Made by a program: the position numbers and the translations under genes. A model generated the notes under the pieces. It was not told the origin of the DNA. It made no database searches and saw nothing but the letters and a program-made list of their open reading frames with translations. This document shows positions 25,713 to 33,467 of a stretch of 46,683 bases of DNA, piece by piece; the first letter of the stretch is position 1; each line of letters starts with the position of its first letter. Source of the stretch: Gemmatimonadota bacterium (lineage in GTDB: Bacteria; Gemmatimonadota; Gemmatimonadetes; Gemmatimonadales; Gemmatimonadaceae); assembly GCA_003223455.1 (NCBI GenBank), contig QHVE01000015.1:6279-52961 (forward strand). The letters run 5' to 3'.

Positions 25713-26363
25713 TCAGGTGTGCAGCTTCATGCGGTGCCGCGCCGCCTTCGCGCGATTCCCGCAGGTCGCCATGTCGCACCAGCGTCGGCGGCCATTCTTC
25801 GTCTCGTCCTGAAAGACACGCCCACAGCGCGGATCGGCGCAGCGGCGCACGCGCCCGAGCTGATCGAGGATCAACGCATCGGCGGCGCTCTCCACCACGG
25901 GGATGAGCAGTCCGGCGAACGCGTCACCCACCGGCACGAACGCACGCGCGAAGGTGTCGTCCGGGCGCAGCTCGACGCGCCGCGTCCCCGCACTGCGACC
26001 GAGCACACGATTGATCTCGCTCAGAGCGGCGAGCCGCACGTCGGACGCGAACACGCCGCGCTCGGCGAGCGCACGCAGGACGGTCCGCACGCGCCGCGCA
26101 TCGCCGAGCACCGCGAGCGCCCCCGCCGGCTGCTGCTCGGCGCGCCGTCGCATCGTGCTGCTCCGCTCGGCGTCGAGCACGTGCGCGGCCTCGAGCCAGA
26201 GCACGAAGCGCTCGAAATCGTGCAGCGCATCCCCGCCACGCACGCCGGTGTCGGTGTTCACGAAGTCGAGCCACAAACGCTCAGCGACGAACGCGAACGT
26301 GGGACGTTCGCGGCGATCGGTGCGATCGAGTGCAGAGGAGGAGAGCTCCAGCGAGGGCGGCAT
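25713..26363 (-). CDS. CGNR zinc-finger protein (ABATE domain), putative regulator
   Basis: A 216-residue protein with two parts. Residues about 22-165 match the ABATE-type region (WLDFVNTDTGVRGGDALHD). The C-terminus is the CGNR zinc finger: C175 and C180 in RRCADPRCGRVF, then C196 and C201 in WCDMATCGNRAKAARHR. Such proteins are thought to be DNA-binding regulators; no target is known. The ATG at 26363 begins MPPSLELSSSALDR; the frame remains open to 26528 but that extension lacks family similarity. It is divergent from a small hydrophilic gene at 26541. Confidence 0.87.
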   Translation of the reverse strand: MPPSLELSSSALDRTDRRERPTFAFVAERLWLDFVNTDTGVRGGDALHDFERFVLWLEAAHVLDAERSSTMRRRAEQQPAGALAVLGDARRVRTVLRALAERGVFASDVRLAALSEINRVLGRSAGTRRVELRPDDTFARAFVPVGDAFAGLLIPVVESAADALILDQLGRVRRCADPRCGRVFQDETKNGRRRWCDMATCGNRAKAARHRMKLHT

Positions 26364-26540
26364 CGGACCTACGATATCCCGCCGTGCAGACGCCAGCAAC
26401 CAGTTGCGCGCGGCTGTCGCAACACTGGAATCCGGCTGAGGCTGGCGCACGGCGAGGCACCACGCTGGACGAGGCCGTCCGCGGTGCTCGTCGGCACGAC
26501 CGATGCGAGTCACGCGTCGCCCCAGCACAGGAGCACGAGC

Positions 26541-26735
26541 ATGGCGCGCAAACGAGAGATGATCGAACCGAACGACGGTGACAAGCGCTACGCGCGGCGA
26601 GACGCGGAGGGACGCTTCACCGAGGAGCAGTCCAACGTGGGCCGGTCGCTCTCGGCGGATCGCCGTACGAAGTCGAAGACGGAGGTGCCGAAGGGAATGG
26701 GCGATCGCGGAGAGCAGAAGAAGCGGAAGCGCTGA
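26541..26735 (+). CDS. Small basic hydrophilic protein, unknown function
   Basis: A 64-residue, highly charged protein: MARKREMIEPNDGDKRYARR, then DAEGRFTEEQSNVGRSL and a Lys/Arg-rich end. There is no signal, membrane segment or obvious fold. Similar short proteins with the G-R-F-x-E and V-G-R-S-L motifs are widespread as uncharacterised bacterial proteins, but I cannot name a function. AGGAG at 26529-26533 lies about 7 bases before the ATG at 26541 and fixes the start. It is convergent with sthA, only 6 bases apart, and a short hairpin covers both stop codons. Confidence 0.75.
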   Translation: MARKREMIEPNDGDKRYARRDAEGRFTEEQSNVGRSLSADRRTKSKTEVPKGMGDRGEQKKRKR

Positions 26736-26746
26736 CGCGAGTCAGC
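26731..26746. terminator. Short bidirectional hairpin spanning two convergent stop codons
   Basis: A 6-bp stem (26731-26736 with 26741-26746) closed by the stable tetraloop GCGA. It contains the stop codons of both the small basic protein (26733-26735) and sthA (26742-26744). No T-run is present on either strand, so terminator function is uncertain. Confidence 0.45.
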
Positions 26747-28214
26747 TGATGCCGTCGGGCGCGGTCTCGCGCCGCGCCATCGGCAGGTCCCGCAGGCTCG
26801 TGCGTCGGCGCTGTCGCTGCTGCAGCCCATCGTACGCGGCGTACTTGTACACCTCGCCGAGCGAGGGAAAGCCGAACGCCGCCTGGATGAAGAAGTCGAG
26901 GGTGCCTTCGAGCGCGATCACCGTCATGCCGACGTGGATCAGCTCGCACGCACCCTCACCGACGATGGTGACGCCGAGCACGCGCTGCGTCTGGGGCTCG
27001 AACAACAGCTTCACGAAGCCGTCGACGTCGCCGATCATCTGCCCGCGTGCGTTCGTCCGGAAGCTCGCGCGCCCGACCTCGAAGCGCACGTCGCGCGCGA
27101 GCAGCGACTCCTCGCTCTCACCGACCGTCGCGATCTCGGGGATGGTCCAGACGGTATAGGGCAGGATGCTCGACACGGCGCGCTTGTATCGCAGCTCGAA
27201 CGCGTGGCACACCGCGACGCGCGCCTGTTCCATGGACGAGGAGGCGAGCGCGGGGAAGCCGATCACGTCGCCCGCGGCGTAGACGTGCGGCAGCGCGCTG
27301 CGATAGTTCGTGTCGACCTGCACGAACGATCGCGCATCCGTACGCACGCCGATTGCCTCGAGCCCCAGACCAGCGACGTTGCCGACGCGTCCGGTGGCGA
27401 CGAGCAGGAGATCGGCAGCGATGACCGTGCCGTCGCCCAGCGTGACCGCGACCCGCCGTCCCTCGATCTCGACGGCGCCGATCTCGGCGTGACCGTAGAC
27501 CGTGACGCCGAGCCGTGCCGTCATCGACCGGCGAAGCGCGTCGCTGACGTCGGGATCCAGATGCGACACGAGCCGGCCGCGCTCGTTGATCACCGTGACG
27601 CGCACGCCGAGCGCGGCGAACATGCAGGCGTACTCGCAGCCGACCACGCCGCCACCCACCACGATCATCGAGCTCGGGATGCGCTGGATGGTGAGCAGCG
27701 ACTCGCTGTCCACGATGACCTCGCCGTCGAGCGCGAAGCCGTGCGGTGGCGCGGGGCGCGCGCCGGTGGCGACGAGGAAGACGTCGGCGGTGAGACGTCG
27801 CGGAGCGACGCCGTAGCGCACGACCTCGAGCGTGCGCGCATCGACGAACCGTGCCGTGCCCTGGACGGTCGCGATGCGGTGGCGTTCGATGTTCTCGGCG
27901 ATCAGCTCCCACTCGGTCTCGATCACGCTGCGCTCGCGCTGCATGAAGTCGGCGAGCGTGATGCCCGACTTCACGCGCAGGTCGAAGCCGTACAGTCCGC
28001 GCTGGCGAAAGCCCGAGCAGTAGAGCGCCGTCTCGCGCAGCGTCTTGGAGGGAATGGTGCCGGTGTTGACCATTGCGCCGCCGGGCCTGGGCGCGCGCTC
28101 GACGATGCAGACGCGCTTGCCGAAGTACGCTGCCTGGGCGGCGCCCTTCTCGCCGGCGGGGCCGGCGCCAATCACGACGAGATCGAAGTGGTCGTGCGCC
28201 GGCGTGACGGTCAC
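26742..28214 (-). CDS. sthA: Soluble (Si-specific) pyridine nucleotide transhydrogenase
   Basis: A 490-residue FAD enzyme that moves hydride between NADPH and NAD+ in the cytoplasm. The FAD-binding loop is GAGPAGEKGA near residue 16. The region where disulfide reductases carry C-x4-C reads GGAMVNTGTIPSKTLRE and lacks both cysteines, as in SthA, which excludes lipoamide dehydrogenase or glutathione reductase. The NAD(P) loop is VVGGGVVGCEYA near 190, a second FAD motif is VYAAGDVIGFP, and the C-terminal dimerisation domain ends EGTLDFFIQAAFGFPSLGE. The GTG start at 28214 overlaps the stop of the LD-carboxypeptidase gene by four bases, so they are translationally coupled. Confidence 0.92.
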   Translation of the reverse strand: MTVTPAHDHFDLVVIGAGPAGEKGAAQAAYFGKRVCIVERAPRPGGAMVNTGTIPSKTLRETALYCSGFRQRGLYGFDLRVKSGITLADFMQRERSVIETEWELIAENIERHRIATVQGTARFVDARTLEVVRYGVAPRRLTADVFLVATGARPAPPHGFALDGEVIVDSESLLTIQRIPSSMIVVGGGVVGCEYACMFAALGVRVTVINERGRLVSHLDPDVSDALRRSMTARLGVTVYGHAEIGAVEIEGRRVAVTLGDGTVIAADLLLVATGRVGNVAGLGLEAIGVRTDARSFVQVDTNYRSALPHVYAAGDVIGFPALASSSMEQARVAVCHAFELRYKRAVSSILPYTVWTIPEIATVGESEESLLARDVRFEVGRASFRTNARGQMIGDVDGFVKLLFEPQTQRVLGVTIVGEGACELIHVGMTVIALEGTLDFFIQAAFGFPSLGEVYKYAAYDGLQQRQRRRTSLRDLPMARRETAPDGIS

Positions 28215-29167
28215 GTCGTGGGGGCTGGACTCGGCGCCTCGGCCAGCGCGTCCTCGCGATAGACGATCCAGCCGGTGGTCTCCTCCGCCACCAGCTCGAC
28301 CTCGGTGCCGAGCGGCAGGGTCAAGTTAGGACTGTCGTGTCCGGCAGGAAAGTCCATCAGGACCGGCACGCCGAGATCGGCGACGAGGTCGAGCACGAAA
28401 TCCTCGAACTCGTCCTCCTCGGAGCGGTCGAGGGAGAGGGAGCCGAACACGATGCCGCGCACCTTGCTCAGCAGACCAGTCGCGCGGAGCTGCACGAGGC
28501 GCTCGTCGACGAACGACATGGGATCGCGCACCTCCTCGAGGAAGAGGATGGCGTCGGTGGTGTCGATCTCGTAGGGGGTGCCGATCGTCTGCTGTACGAG
28601 CGCGAGGTTGCCGCCGATGAGCCGCCCCGTCGCGCGGCCGGGCCGCACCGCACGCGCGAGGTCGCGCCCCATGCGCGCGCTGGGGCGCGGCGTGGTGAGC
28701 GCGGTGAGGAGCGAGGCGGTGGTCACGTCCCGCGCGCTGGGGATGAGATCGTCCACCGTCGGCCCGTGGAAGGCGCGCAGGCCAGCGAGCCGCTCGAGCC
28801 AGATGTGCAGCACGGTGATGTCCGAGTAGCCGACGAACGCCTTCGGATGCGCCGCGAAGTCCTTCGGATCGAGATAGGGGAGCATGCGTACCGCCCCGTA
28901 GCCTCCCGTGCCGCCGATCAGCGCCGTGACGCGCGGGTCGATCCACATCTCGGTGAAGCGTCTGGCGCGCCGCTCGTCCTCGGCTCGCGTGTACTTCCGA
29001 ACGGTGCTCAGGTCGGGGTCGACGATGACGCCGTAGCCGGCGCGCTCGAGGGCGCGGATGCCCCGGGCGAGCCAGCCGCTGCGCGGCGCGTACGACGATG
29101 CAACGACGCCGATCGTGTCGCCGCGCTGGAGCGGTTTGGGTCGGAGGAGGGGTGGTCGCTCCTCCAC
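28211..29167 (-). CDS. LD-carboxypeptidase family protein (S66, LdcA/MccF-like)
   Basis: A 318-residue serine peptidase. The catalytic Ser is S115 in FVGYSDITVLH, the Glu is E211 in LFLEEVRDP, and the His is H277 in FPAGHDSPN, the Ser-Glu-His triad of family S66. LdcA members trim the terminal D-Ala from recycled murein tetrapeptides, while MccF members cleave microcin C-like compounds; the sequence does not separate these. There is no signal peptide, so it acts in the cytoplasm. The GTG start at 29167 lies 3 bases after the stop of a small membrane protein gene, and its own stop overlaps the sthA start, making a three-gene operon. Confidence 0.9.
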   Translation of the reverse strand: MEERPPLLRPKPLQRGDTIGVVASSYAPRSGWLARGIRALERAGYGVIVDPDLSTVRKYTRAEDERRARRFTEMWIDPRVTALIGGTGGYGAVRMLPYLDPKDFAAHPKAFVGYSDITVLHIWLERLAGLRAFHGPTVDDLIPSARDVTTASLLTALTTPRPSARMGRDLARAVRPGRATGRLIGGNLALVQQTIGTPYEIDTTDAILFLEEVRDPMSFVDERLVQLRATGLLSKVRGIVFGSLSLDRSEEDEFEDFVLDLVADLGVPVLMDFPAGHDSPNLTLPLGTEVELVAEETTGWIVYREDALAEAPSPAPTT

Positions 29168-29170
29168 GCG

Positions 29171-29449
29171 TCAGCTTTGCAGGGGGAGAGCCTGTCGAGC
29201 GTCGCGCTCGGACTCGAGTCGCGCCATGAAGCGCTGTGCTTCGGCGATGCGCTCGACCTCGATGGCGATCGAGTCCACGGACTGCTGCAACTGCGCGATC
29301 TGCGCCTGCAGATCCTCGGACGGCGCCGTCCGCGGGTTGTCGATGCGTCTGACGGAACGGTACGTGGCGACGCCGATGCCGCAGGCCGCGGCGATCACTC
29401 CGATGGAGATGGCGACGACTTGCGCGAAGACGAGGACCGCGGGATTCAT
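29171..29449 (-). CDS. Small single-pass membrane coiled-coil protein
   Basis: A 92-residue protein: MNPAVLVFAQVVAISIGVI gives one membrane helix (about 4-28), followed by a short linker (YRSVRRIDNPRTAPSE) and a C-terminal coiled coil (LQAQIAQLQQSVDSIAIEV onward). The layout resembles small envelope or division-associated proteins but no family is recognised. It is the first gene of the operon with LD-carboxypeptidase (3-base gap) and sthA. The frame is open far upstream to 30937 as an antisense shadow of ispH; the ATG at 29449 is the first one that gives a sensible N-terminus. It is divergent from ispH, 117 bases apart. Confidence 0.7.
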   Translation of the reverse strand: MNPAVLVFAQVVAISIGVIAAACGIGVATYRSVRRIDNPRTAPSEDLQAQIAQLQQSVDSIAIEVERIAEAQRFMARLESERDARQALPLQS

Positions 29450-29566
29450 GGCACGAGTGGGTGAAGGTCGTGGGGAAGTATGCACTGAATCGTACGTCCC
29501 GCCTACCATGCGGTTTCTCGGACCGCCGGCGCTGCCTGCCGCGACCCCACCCGCTAGATTGAACGC

Positions 29567-30787
29567 ATGGCGGCCACCGACGAGCAGAGCACCTATTTCC
29601 GCAAGGGCTTTGGCCTCAAGGCGGACGTGCAGGGCGATCTCTCCGCCGACTACAACGGCCGGATCGTCGACGCGTTGCGCGAGCGCGACTACACGCTCAC
29701 GCTCGAGGACGTCACGATCCGTCTCGCGCGCGAGTTCGGCTTCTGCTACGGCGTCGAGCGCGCCGTGGAGTATGCCTATCAGACGCGGCGGAAGTTCCCC
29801 GACCGCCGATTGCTGCTCGTCGGAGAGATCATCCACAACCCGCACGTCAACGCGAAGCTGCGGAGCATGGGGATCGAGATTCTCGTGCCCGACGCGGACG
29901 GCACCTTCGACTTCTCGGCCGTGCGGGCGGAAGACGTCGTCATCCTGCCGGCGTTCGGCGTCACGATGGCCGCGTTCGAGGCGCTGCGCGCCACCGGGTG
30001 CGTGCTCGTCGACACGACGTGTGGCTCGGTGCTCAACGTCTGGAAGCGCGTGGAGTCGTACGCGCGCGACGGCTTCACGGCGCTGATCCACGGCAAGTAC
30101 TACCACGAGGAGACGCGCGCGACCGCGTCGCAGGTGCTCAAGTACCCGGGCGGCAGCTATCTCGTGGTGCGCGACATGACCGAGGCGCACGAGGTCTGCG
30201 CCTACATCGAGGGACACGGCGACCGCGAGGCATTTCTCGCCAGGTACCGCAAGGCCGCCTCGCCCGGGTTCGACCCCGACGTGCATCTTCGCCGCGTCGG
30301 TGTGGCGAACCAGACGACGATGCTCGCCAAGGAGTCGCTGGCGATCGGCGAGGAAGTCGGGAACGCGATCCAGCGCGCGCGCGGCGACGAGGCGCGTGCA
30401 CGAGACTTCCGCACCTTCGACACGATCTGCAGCGCGACGCAGGAGCGGCAGGATGCGGTGATCGCGCTGCTCGAGGAGCCGCTGACGGCGATGATCGTCA
30501 TCGGCGGATTCAACTCCAGCAACACGATCTCGCTCGCCGCACTCTGCGCCGAGCGCGTGCCGACGTACCACATCGAGGATGCGGCCGGCATCGATCCCGA
30601 CGCGGGCACGGTGCACTTCCGTCGCGCCGGCGTGAAGCACGTCGAGGAGACGGCGTCGGGGTGGCTTCCGACCGAGGGACCCGTGCGCGTCGGCGTGACG
30701 GCCGGCGCGAGCACACCCAACAACAAGATCGGCGAAACGGTGGCGCGCATCCTCGCGACTCGCGGCCTGGTGCTGCAGACGGCGTGA
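29567..30787 (+). CDS. ispH: 4-hydroxy-3-methylbut-2-enyl diphosphate reductase (IspH), long plant/cyanobacterial type
   Basis: Catalyses the last step of the MEP pathway, making isopentenyl and dimethylallyl diphosphate with a [4Fe-4S] cluster. The three cluster cysteines are C60 (FGFCYGVERAV), C152 (DTTCGSVLNV) and C288 (TICSATQERQ). Conserved HNPHVN and SNTISLA motifs are present. With 406 residues it is about 90 longer than E. coli IspH, with an N-terminal extension of about 45 residues and the HGKYYHEET block typical of the cyanobacterial/plant type. The ATG at 29567 is the start. The next gene starts inside its stop codon (GTGA overlap). Confidence 0.95.
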   Translation: MAATDEQSTYFRKGFGLKADVQGDLSADYNGRIVDALRERDYTLTLEDVTIRLAREFGFCYGVERAVEYAYQTRRKFPDRRLLLVGEIIHNPHVNAKLRSMGIEILVPDADGTFDFSAVRAEDVVILPAFGVTMAAFEALRATGCVLVDTTCGSVLNVWKRVESYARDGFTALIHGKYYHEETRATASQVLKYPGGSYLVVRDMTEAHEVCAYIEGHGDREAFLARYRKAASPGFDPDVHLRRVGVANQTTMLAKESLAIGEEVGNAIQRARGDEARARDFRTFDTICSATQERQDAVIALLEEPLTAMIVIGGFNSSNTISLAALCAERVPTYHIEDAAGIDPDAGTVHFRRAGVKHVEETASGWLPTEGPVRVGVTAGASTPNNKIGETVARILATRGLVLQTA

Positions 30788-31551
30788 CCGACGGACGGCC
30801 GTTCGTTTCGTACGTCGCGCTCGGCGATTCCATGTCGATCGACCTGTATCCCGCGCTCGACGCGGGAGAGACCGATGTGGCGGTCGCGCTGGAGCGGATC
30901 GCGGACGTCGGCGTCGTCGCACCGCTCGGCGCGGCATCGCTGTTCCATCGCAACGACGATGCGCGCTGGCCGGCGGAGCAGGGCGCCGACCTCGTCTCTC
31001 AATTCCCCGGCATCACGCTGCACAATCTCGCCGCCGATGGAGCGACGATCGGCGACGTGTTCGGCGAGCAGATGCCACAGCTCGACGAAAGCGATGAGCG
31101 CACGCTCGTCACGATCACGGCGGGAGGCAACGATCTCCTGAGCGCGTTCGCGAATCGGCCGCGGCGCTCGCTGCTCGAGTCGATCGCACGCGACGTGGGG
31201 GAGGCGTTCGAGTTCCTGCTCGACTCGGTGCGCCGTGCACGGCCGAACGCGCTGATCCTGCTGACGACGGTCTACGATCCGTCGGACCGTCTCGGCCGGA
31301 TTCCCGGGGTGCTCGAGGACGCCGGCCCGCTGCCGCTCCCGGTGCTCGACGGCCTGAACGAGCGGATCCGCACGCTGGCGCGCGGCACACCGGGCGTGCG
31401 CCTGGCCGACGTGTACGCACACTTCCTCGGACACGGGGCGAGCGTGGCGCAGGCGGATCGCTGGTACTGGCGCCGCTCGCTCGTGGAGCCGAACGCGGAG
31501 GGCGCGCACCAGATCCGGCGCGTCTGGCGCGACGCGCTCGACGGCGACTGA
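30784..31551 (+). CDS. SGNH/GDSL-type hydrolase
   Basis: A 255-residue esterase-like protein. Block I is ALGDSMSID with S16, block II NLAADGAT with the oxyanion Gly, block III GGNDLL with N116, and block V EPNAEGAHQ with H242. The usual Asp three residues before the His is replaced in spacing by Glu/Asn, so the acid is not obvious. There is no signal peptide; the substrate is unknown, perhaps an acyl ester. It starts at GTG 30784, overlapping the ispH stop by four bases, and the MocA-like gene starts 4 bases after its end, so it lies inside a rightward operon. Confidence 0.87.
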   Translation: MTDGRPFVSYVALGDSMSIDLYPALDAGETDVAVALERIADVGVVAPLGAASLFHRNDDARWPAEQGADLVSQFPGITLHNLAADGATIGDVFGEQMPQLDESDERTLVTITAGGNDLLSAFANRPRRSLLESIARDVGEAFEFLLDSVRRARPNALILLTTVYDPSDRLGRIPGVLEDAGPLPLPVLDGLNERIRTLARGTPGVRLADVYAHFLGHGASVAQADRWYWRRSLVEPNAEGAHQIRRVWRDALDGD

Positions 31552-31554
31552 TCG

Positions 31555-32151
31555 ATGATCGCCGGCCTGCTGCTGGCGAGCGGCGCGAGCCGGAGGTTCG
31601 GGTCGAATAAACTCGTCGCGCCACTGGGCGATCGGCCGGTCGTGCGCTGGTCTGCCGAGGCGCTCGCGAGCGCGGTGGACGAGACGTGGATCGTCGTGTC
31701 GGCGCAATCGACCGACGTCCGGGCCGCGCTCGACGGGCTGGCGGTGCGCTGGGTAGAGAATCCGGCGGCGCACGAGGGGATGGCGAGCTCGATCCGCGCC
31801 GGCGTCGCGGCTCTGTCGAGCGATGCGGAAGCGGTCGTCATCACGCTCGGCGATCAGCCGACGATCGACCGCGAAGTGATCCATCGCGTCGTGTCGGCGT
31901 GGCGACGCGCTCGTGCGGGACGCCACGCGGTCGTGAGCGCCTACGCCGACGGCCGCGGACATCCCGTTCTTTTCGGCGCCGAGCTCTTCCCCGCGCTACA
32001 GCGGTTGGAGGGCGATCGGGGTGCACGGGAGCTGCTCGTCTCGCTCGGCGAGGCGGTGGCCGTGCTCGATGTGGCCGGAGACCGGCCAGCCGACGTGGAC
32101 ACCCCGGAGGCGCTGGCGGCGCTGGCTCGTATCGTCGCGCGGATCCGCTGA
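31555..32151 (+). CDS. MobA-like NTP transferase (MocA-type molybdenum cofactor cytidylyl/guanylyltransferase)
   Basis: A 198-residue Rossmann-like nucleotidyltransferase. It begins MIAGLLLASGASRRFGSNKL, the nucleotide-binding signature L-x-A-G-x-S-x-R-x-G-x-x-K, and has LGDQPTID, GRGHPVLFG and DVDTPEAL, all seen in MocA/MobA. MocA adds CMP to molybdopterin for xanthine dehydrogenase-type enzymes. No molybdoenzyme gene lies nearby, so the acceptor is uncertain, and a role with another nucleotidyl acceptor remains possible. The ATG at 31555 lies 3 bases after the SGNH hydrolase stop. Confidence 0.85.
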   Translation: MIAGLLLASGASRRFGSNKLVAPLGDRPVVRWSAEALASAVDETWIVVSAQSTDVRAALDGLAVRWVENPAAHEGMASSIRAGVAALSSDAEAVVITLGDQPTIDREVIHRVVSAWRRARAGRHAVVSAYADGRGHPVLFGAELFPALQRLEGDRGARELLVSLGEAVAVLDVAGDRPADVDTPEALAALARIVARIR

Positions 32152-32211
32152 GCACCAGCTTGCGGGGCGCAGCGCGCACCGTCAGCTTCGACTGGTCTCT
32201 TCCCTCGAACG

Positions 32212-32760
32212 ATGCATTCGCGACTCGCCGAGCTGTCCGCGCATCTCGCGCACCAGCGCCGAATCCTGCTCGACGTCGCCTCCTCCGTTCCAGCCGACAG
32301 CTGGCAGACGCGGCCCGGCGACGGCGATGGCTGGTCGGTGTCCGAGATCCTCGAGCACCTCTACCGCGTGGAGCGTGGCGCGGCAGCGGTCCTGACGAAG
32401 CGCATCGCCAAGGCGCGCGAGGCCGGTCACCCCGAGGAGACAGAGTCCGGCTCGGTGCTCGGGACCCTCGAGCAGTTTCGGGTGTCTGAGCTCGACCGGA
32501 AGCTGGTGGCGCCCGAGCTCGTCAGGCCGACGGAGAACGCCGACCGCGAGACGGTCGAGCGCTGGCTCGCGGAATCGCGCGCGGCGCTCGATGCAGCGAT
32601 CGCGACCGGCGACGGTCTGGCGCTGGGCACGATCCGGCACACGCACCTGCGGTTCGGCGAGCTCGATCTGTATCAGTGGCTTCTGTTCGTCGCCGAGCAC
32701 GAGAAGCGACACACGGCCCAACTGCGCGACGTCGCGCGCCAGCTCGTCCCGGCATCCTGA
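32212..32760 (+). CDS. DinB-fold metal-dependent protein
   Basis: A 182-residue four-helix bundle of the DinB/YfiT superfamily. The typical signature is visible: GWSVSEILEHLYRVERG in the second helix, with a metal-ligand His, and LFVAEHEKRHTAQLRDV in the last helix, with two further His ligands. Members include thiol-S-transferases (bacillithiol or mycothiol) and uncharacterised hydrolases; the substrate is not evident. The ATG at 32212 gives MHSRLAELSAHLAHQRR. It follows the MocA-like gene by 60 bases on the same strand. A second DinB-like gene lies at 41761. Confidence 0.83.
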   Translation: MHSRLAELSAHLAHQRRILLDVASSVPADSWQTRPGDGDGWSVSEILEHLYRVERGAAAVLTKRIAKAREAGHPEETESGSVLGTLEQFRVSELDRKLVAPELVRPTENADRETVERWLAESRAALDAAIATGDGLALGTIRHTHLRFGELDLYQWLLFVAEHEKRHTAQLRDVARQLVPAS

Positions 32761-32804
32761 CCGTCCCTCGGCTCCATTCCCTCACACTTCGGAGATCCGC
32801 CATC

Positions 32805-33464
32805 ATGATTCGCCGTTCGCTGACCACACTCTCGCTCCTGGCGCTCGCCGCGGCGCCGCTCGCCGCGCAGGGCGCCGACGATCCCACGCACAAGGTGACC
32901 GGGGGTGCGCTGCCCGCCGGCTGGATGGGCCGCACCGACCGCGAAACCGACAAGCTCAGCGACGCCAAGTTCGTCGCGATGGGCTCGGGCTACCATGTGA
33001 CGTCGGGGCCGGCCGCCATCTACTGGAACCCGAAGACCGCGACGAGCGGCCCGTTCGTCGCCACGACGACCGTGACGCAGACGAAGGCACCGATGCACCC
33101 CGAGGCGTACGGCATCTTCTTCATGGGCAAGGACCTCGGCGCCCCGACGCAGAACTACGCGTATTTCCTCGTGCGCGGCGACGGGAAGTATCTCGTCAAC
33201 CACCGCGCCGGCGCGGACGTCCACAAGATCATCCCGTGGACGGACAGTCCCGCGGTCGTGAAGGCCGACGCCAATGGCAAGGCGACGAACAAGCTCACCG
33301 TCGACGCGTCGAAGCCTGACTCGGTACGACTGCTCGTGAATGGCACGCAGGTCGCCGCGCTTCCGGCGAGCCATCTCGGGAAGACCGATGGCATCGTCGG
33401 CGTGCGTGTGAACCACAATCTCGACGTGCACATCGGCGAGCTGACCGTCACGCCGAAGAAGTAG
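32805..33464 (+). CDS. Exported beta-sandwich-like protein, unknown function
   Basis: A 219-residue protein with a signal peptide (MIRRSLTTLSLLALAAAPL, cleavage after AAQ). The mature part is beta-rich: GYHVTSGPAAIYWNPKTA, YGIFFMGKDL, NYAYFLVRGDGKYLV and VGVRVNHNLDVHIGEL. This order resembles concanavalin-like 3-keto-disaccharide hydrolase/DUF1080 domains, where FLVRGDG-like strands are common, but catalytic residues cannot be picked out. GGAG at 32791-32794 is a possible but distant ribosome site for the ATG at 32805. The APC permease gene begins 3 bases after the stop, suggesting co-expression and perhaps a link between an extracellular product and uptake. Confidence 0.72.
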   Translation: MIRRSLTTLSLLALAAAPLAAQGADDPTHKVTGGALPAGWMGRTDRETDKLSDAKFVAMGSGYHVTSGPAAIYWNPKTATSGPFVATTTVTQTKAPMHPEAYGIFFMGKDLGAPTQNYAYFLVRGDGKYLVNHRAGADVHKIIPWTDSPAVVKADANGKATNKLTVDASKPDSVRLLVNGTQVAALPASHLGKTDGIVGVRVNHNLDVHIGELTVTPKK

Positions 33465-33467
33465 TCG

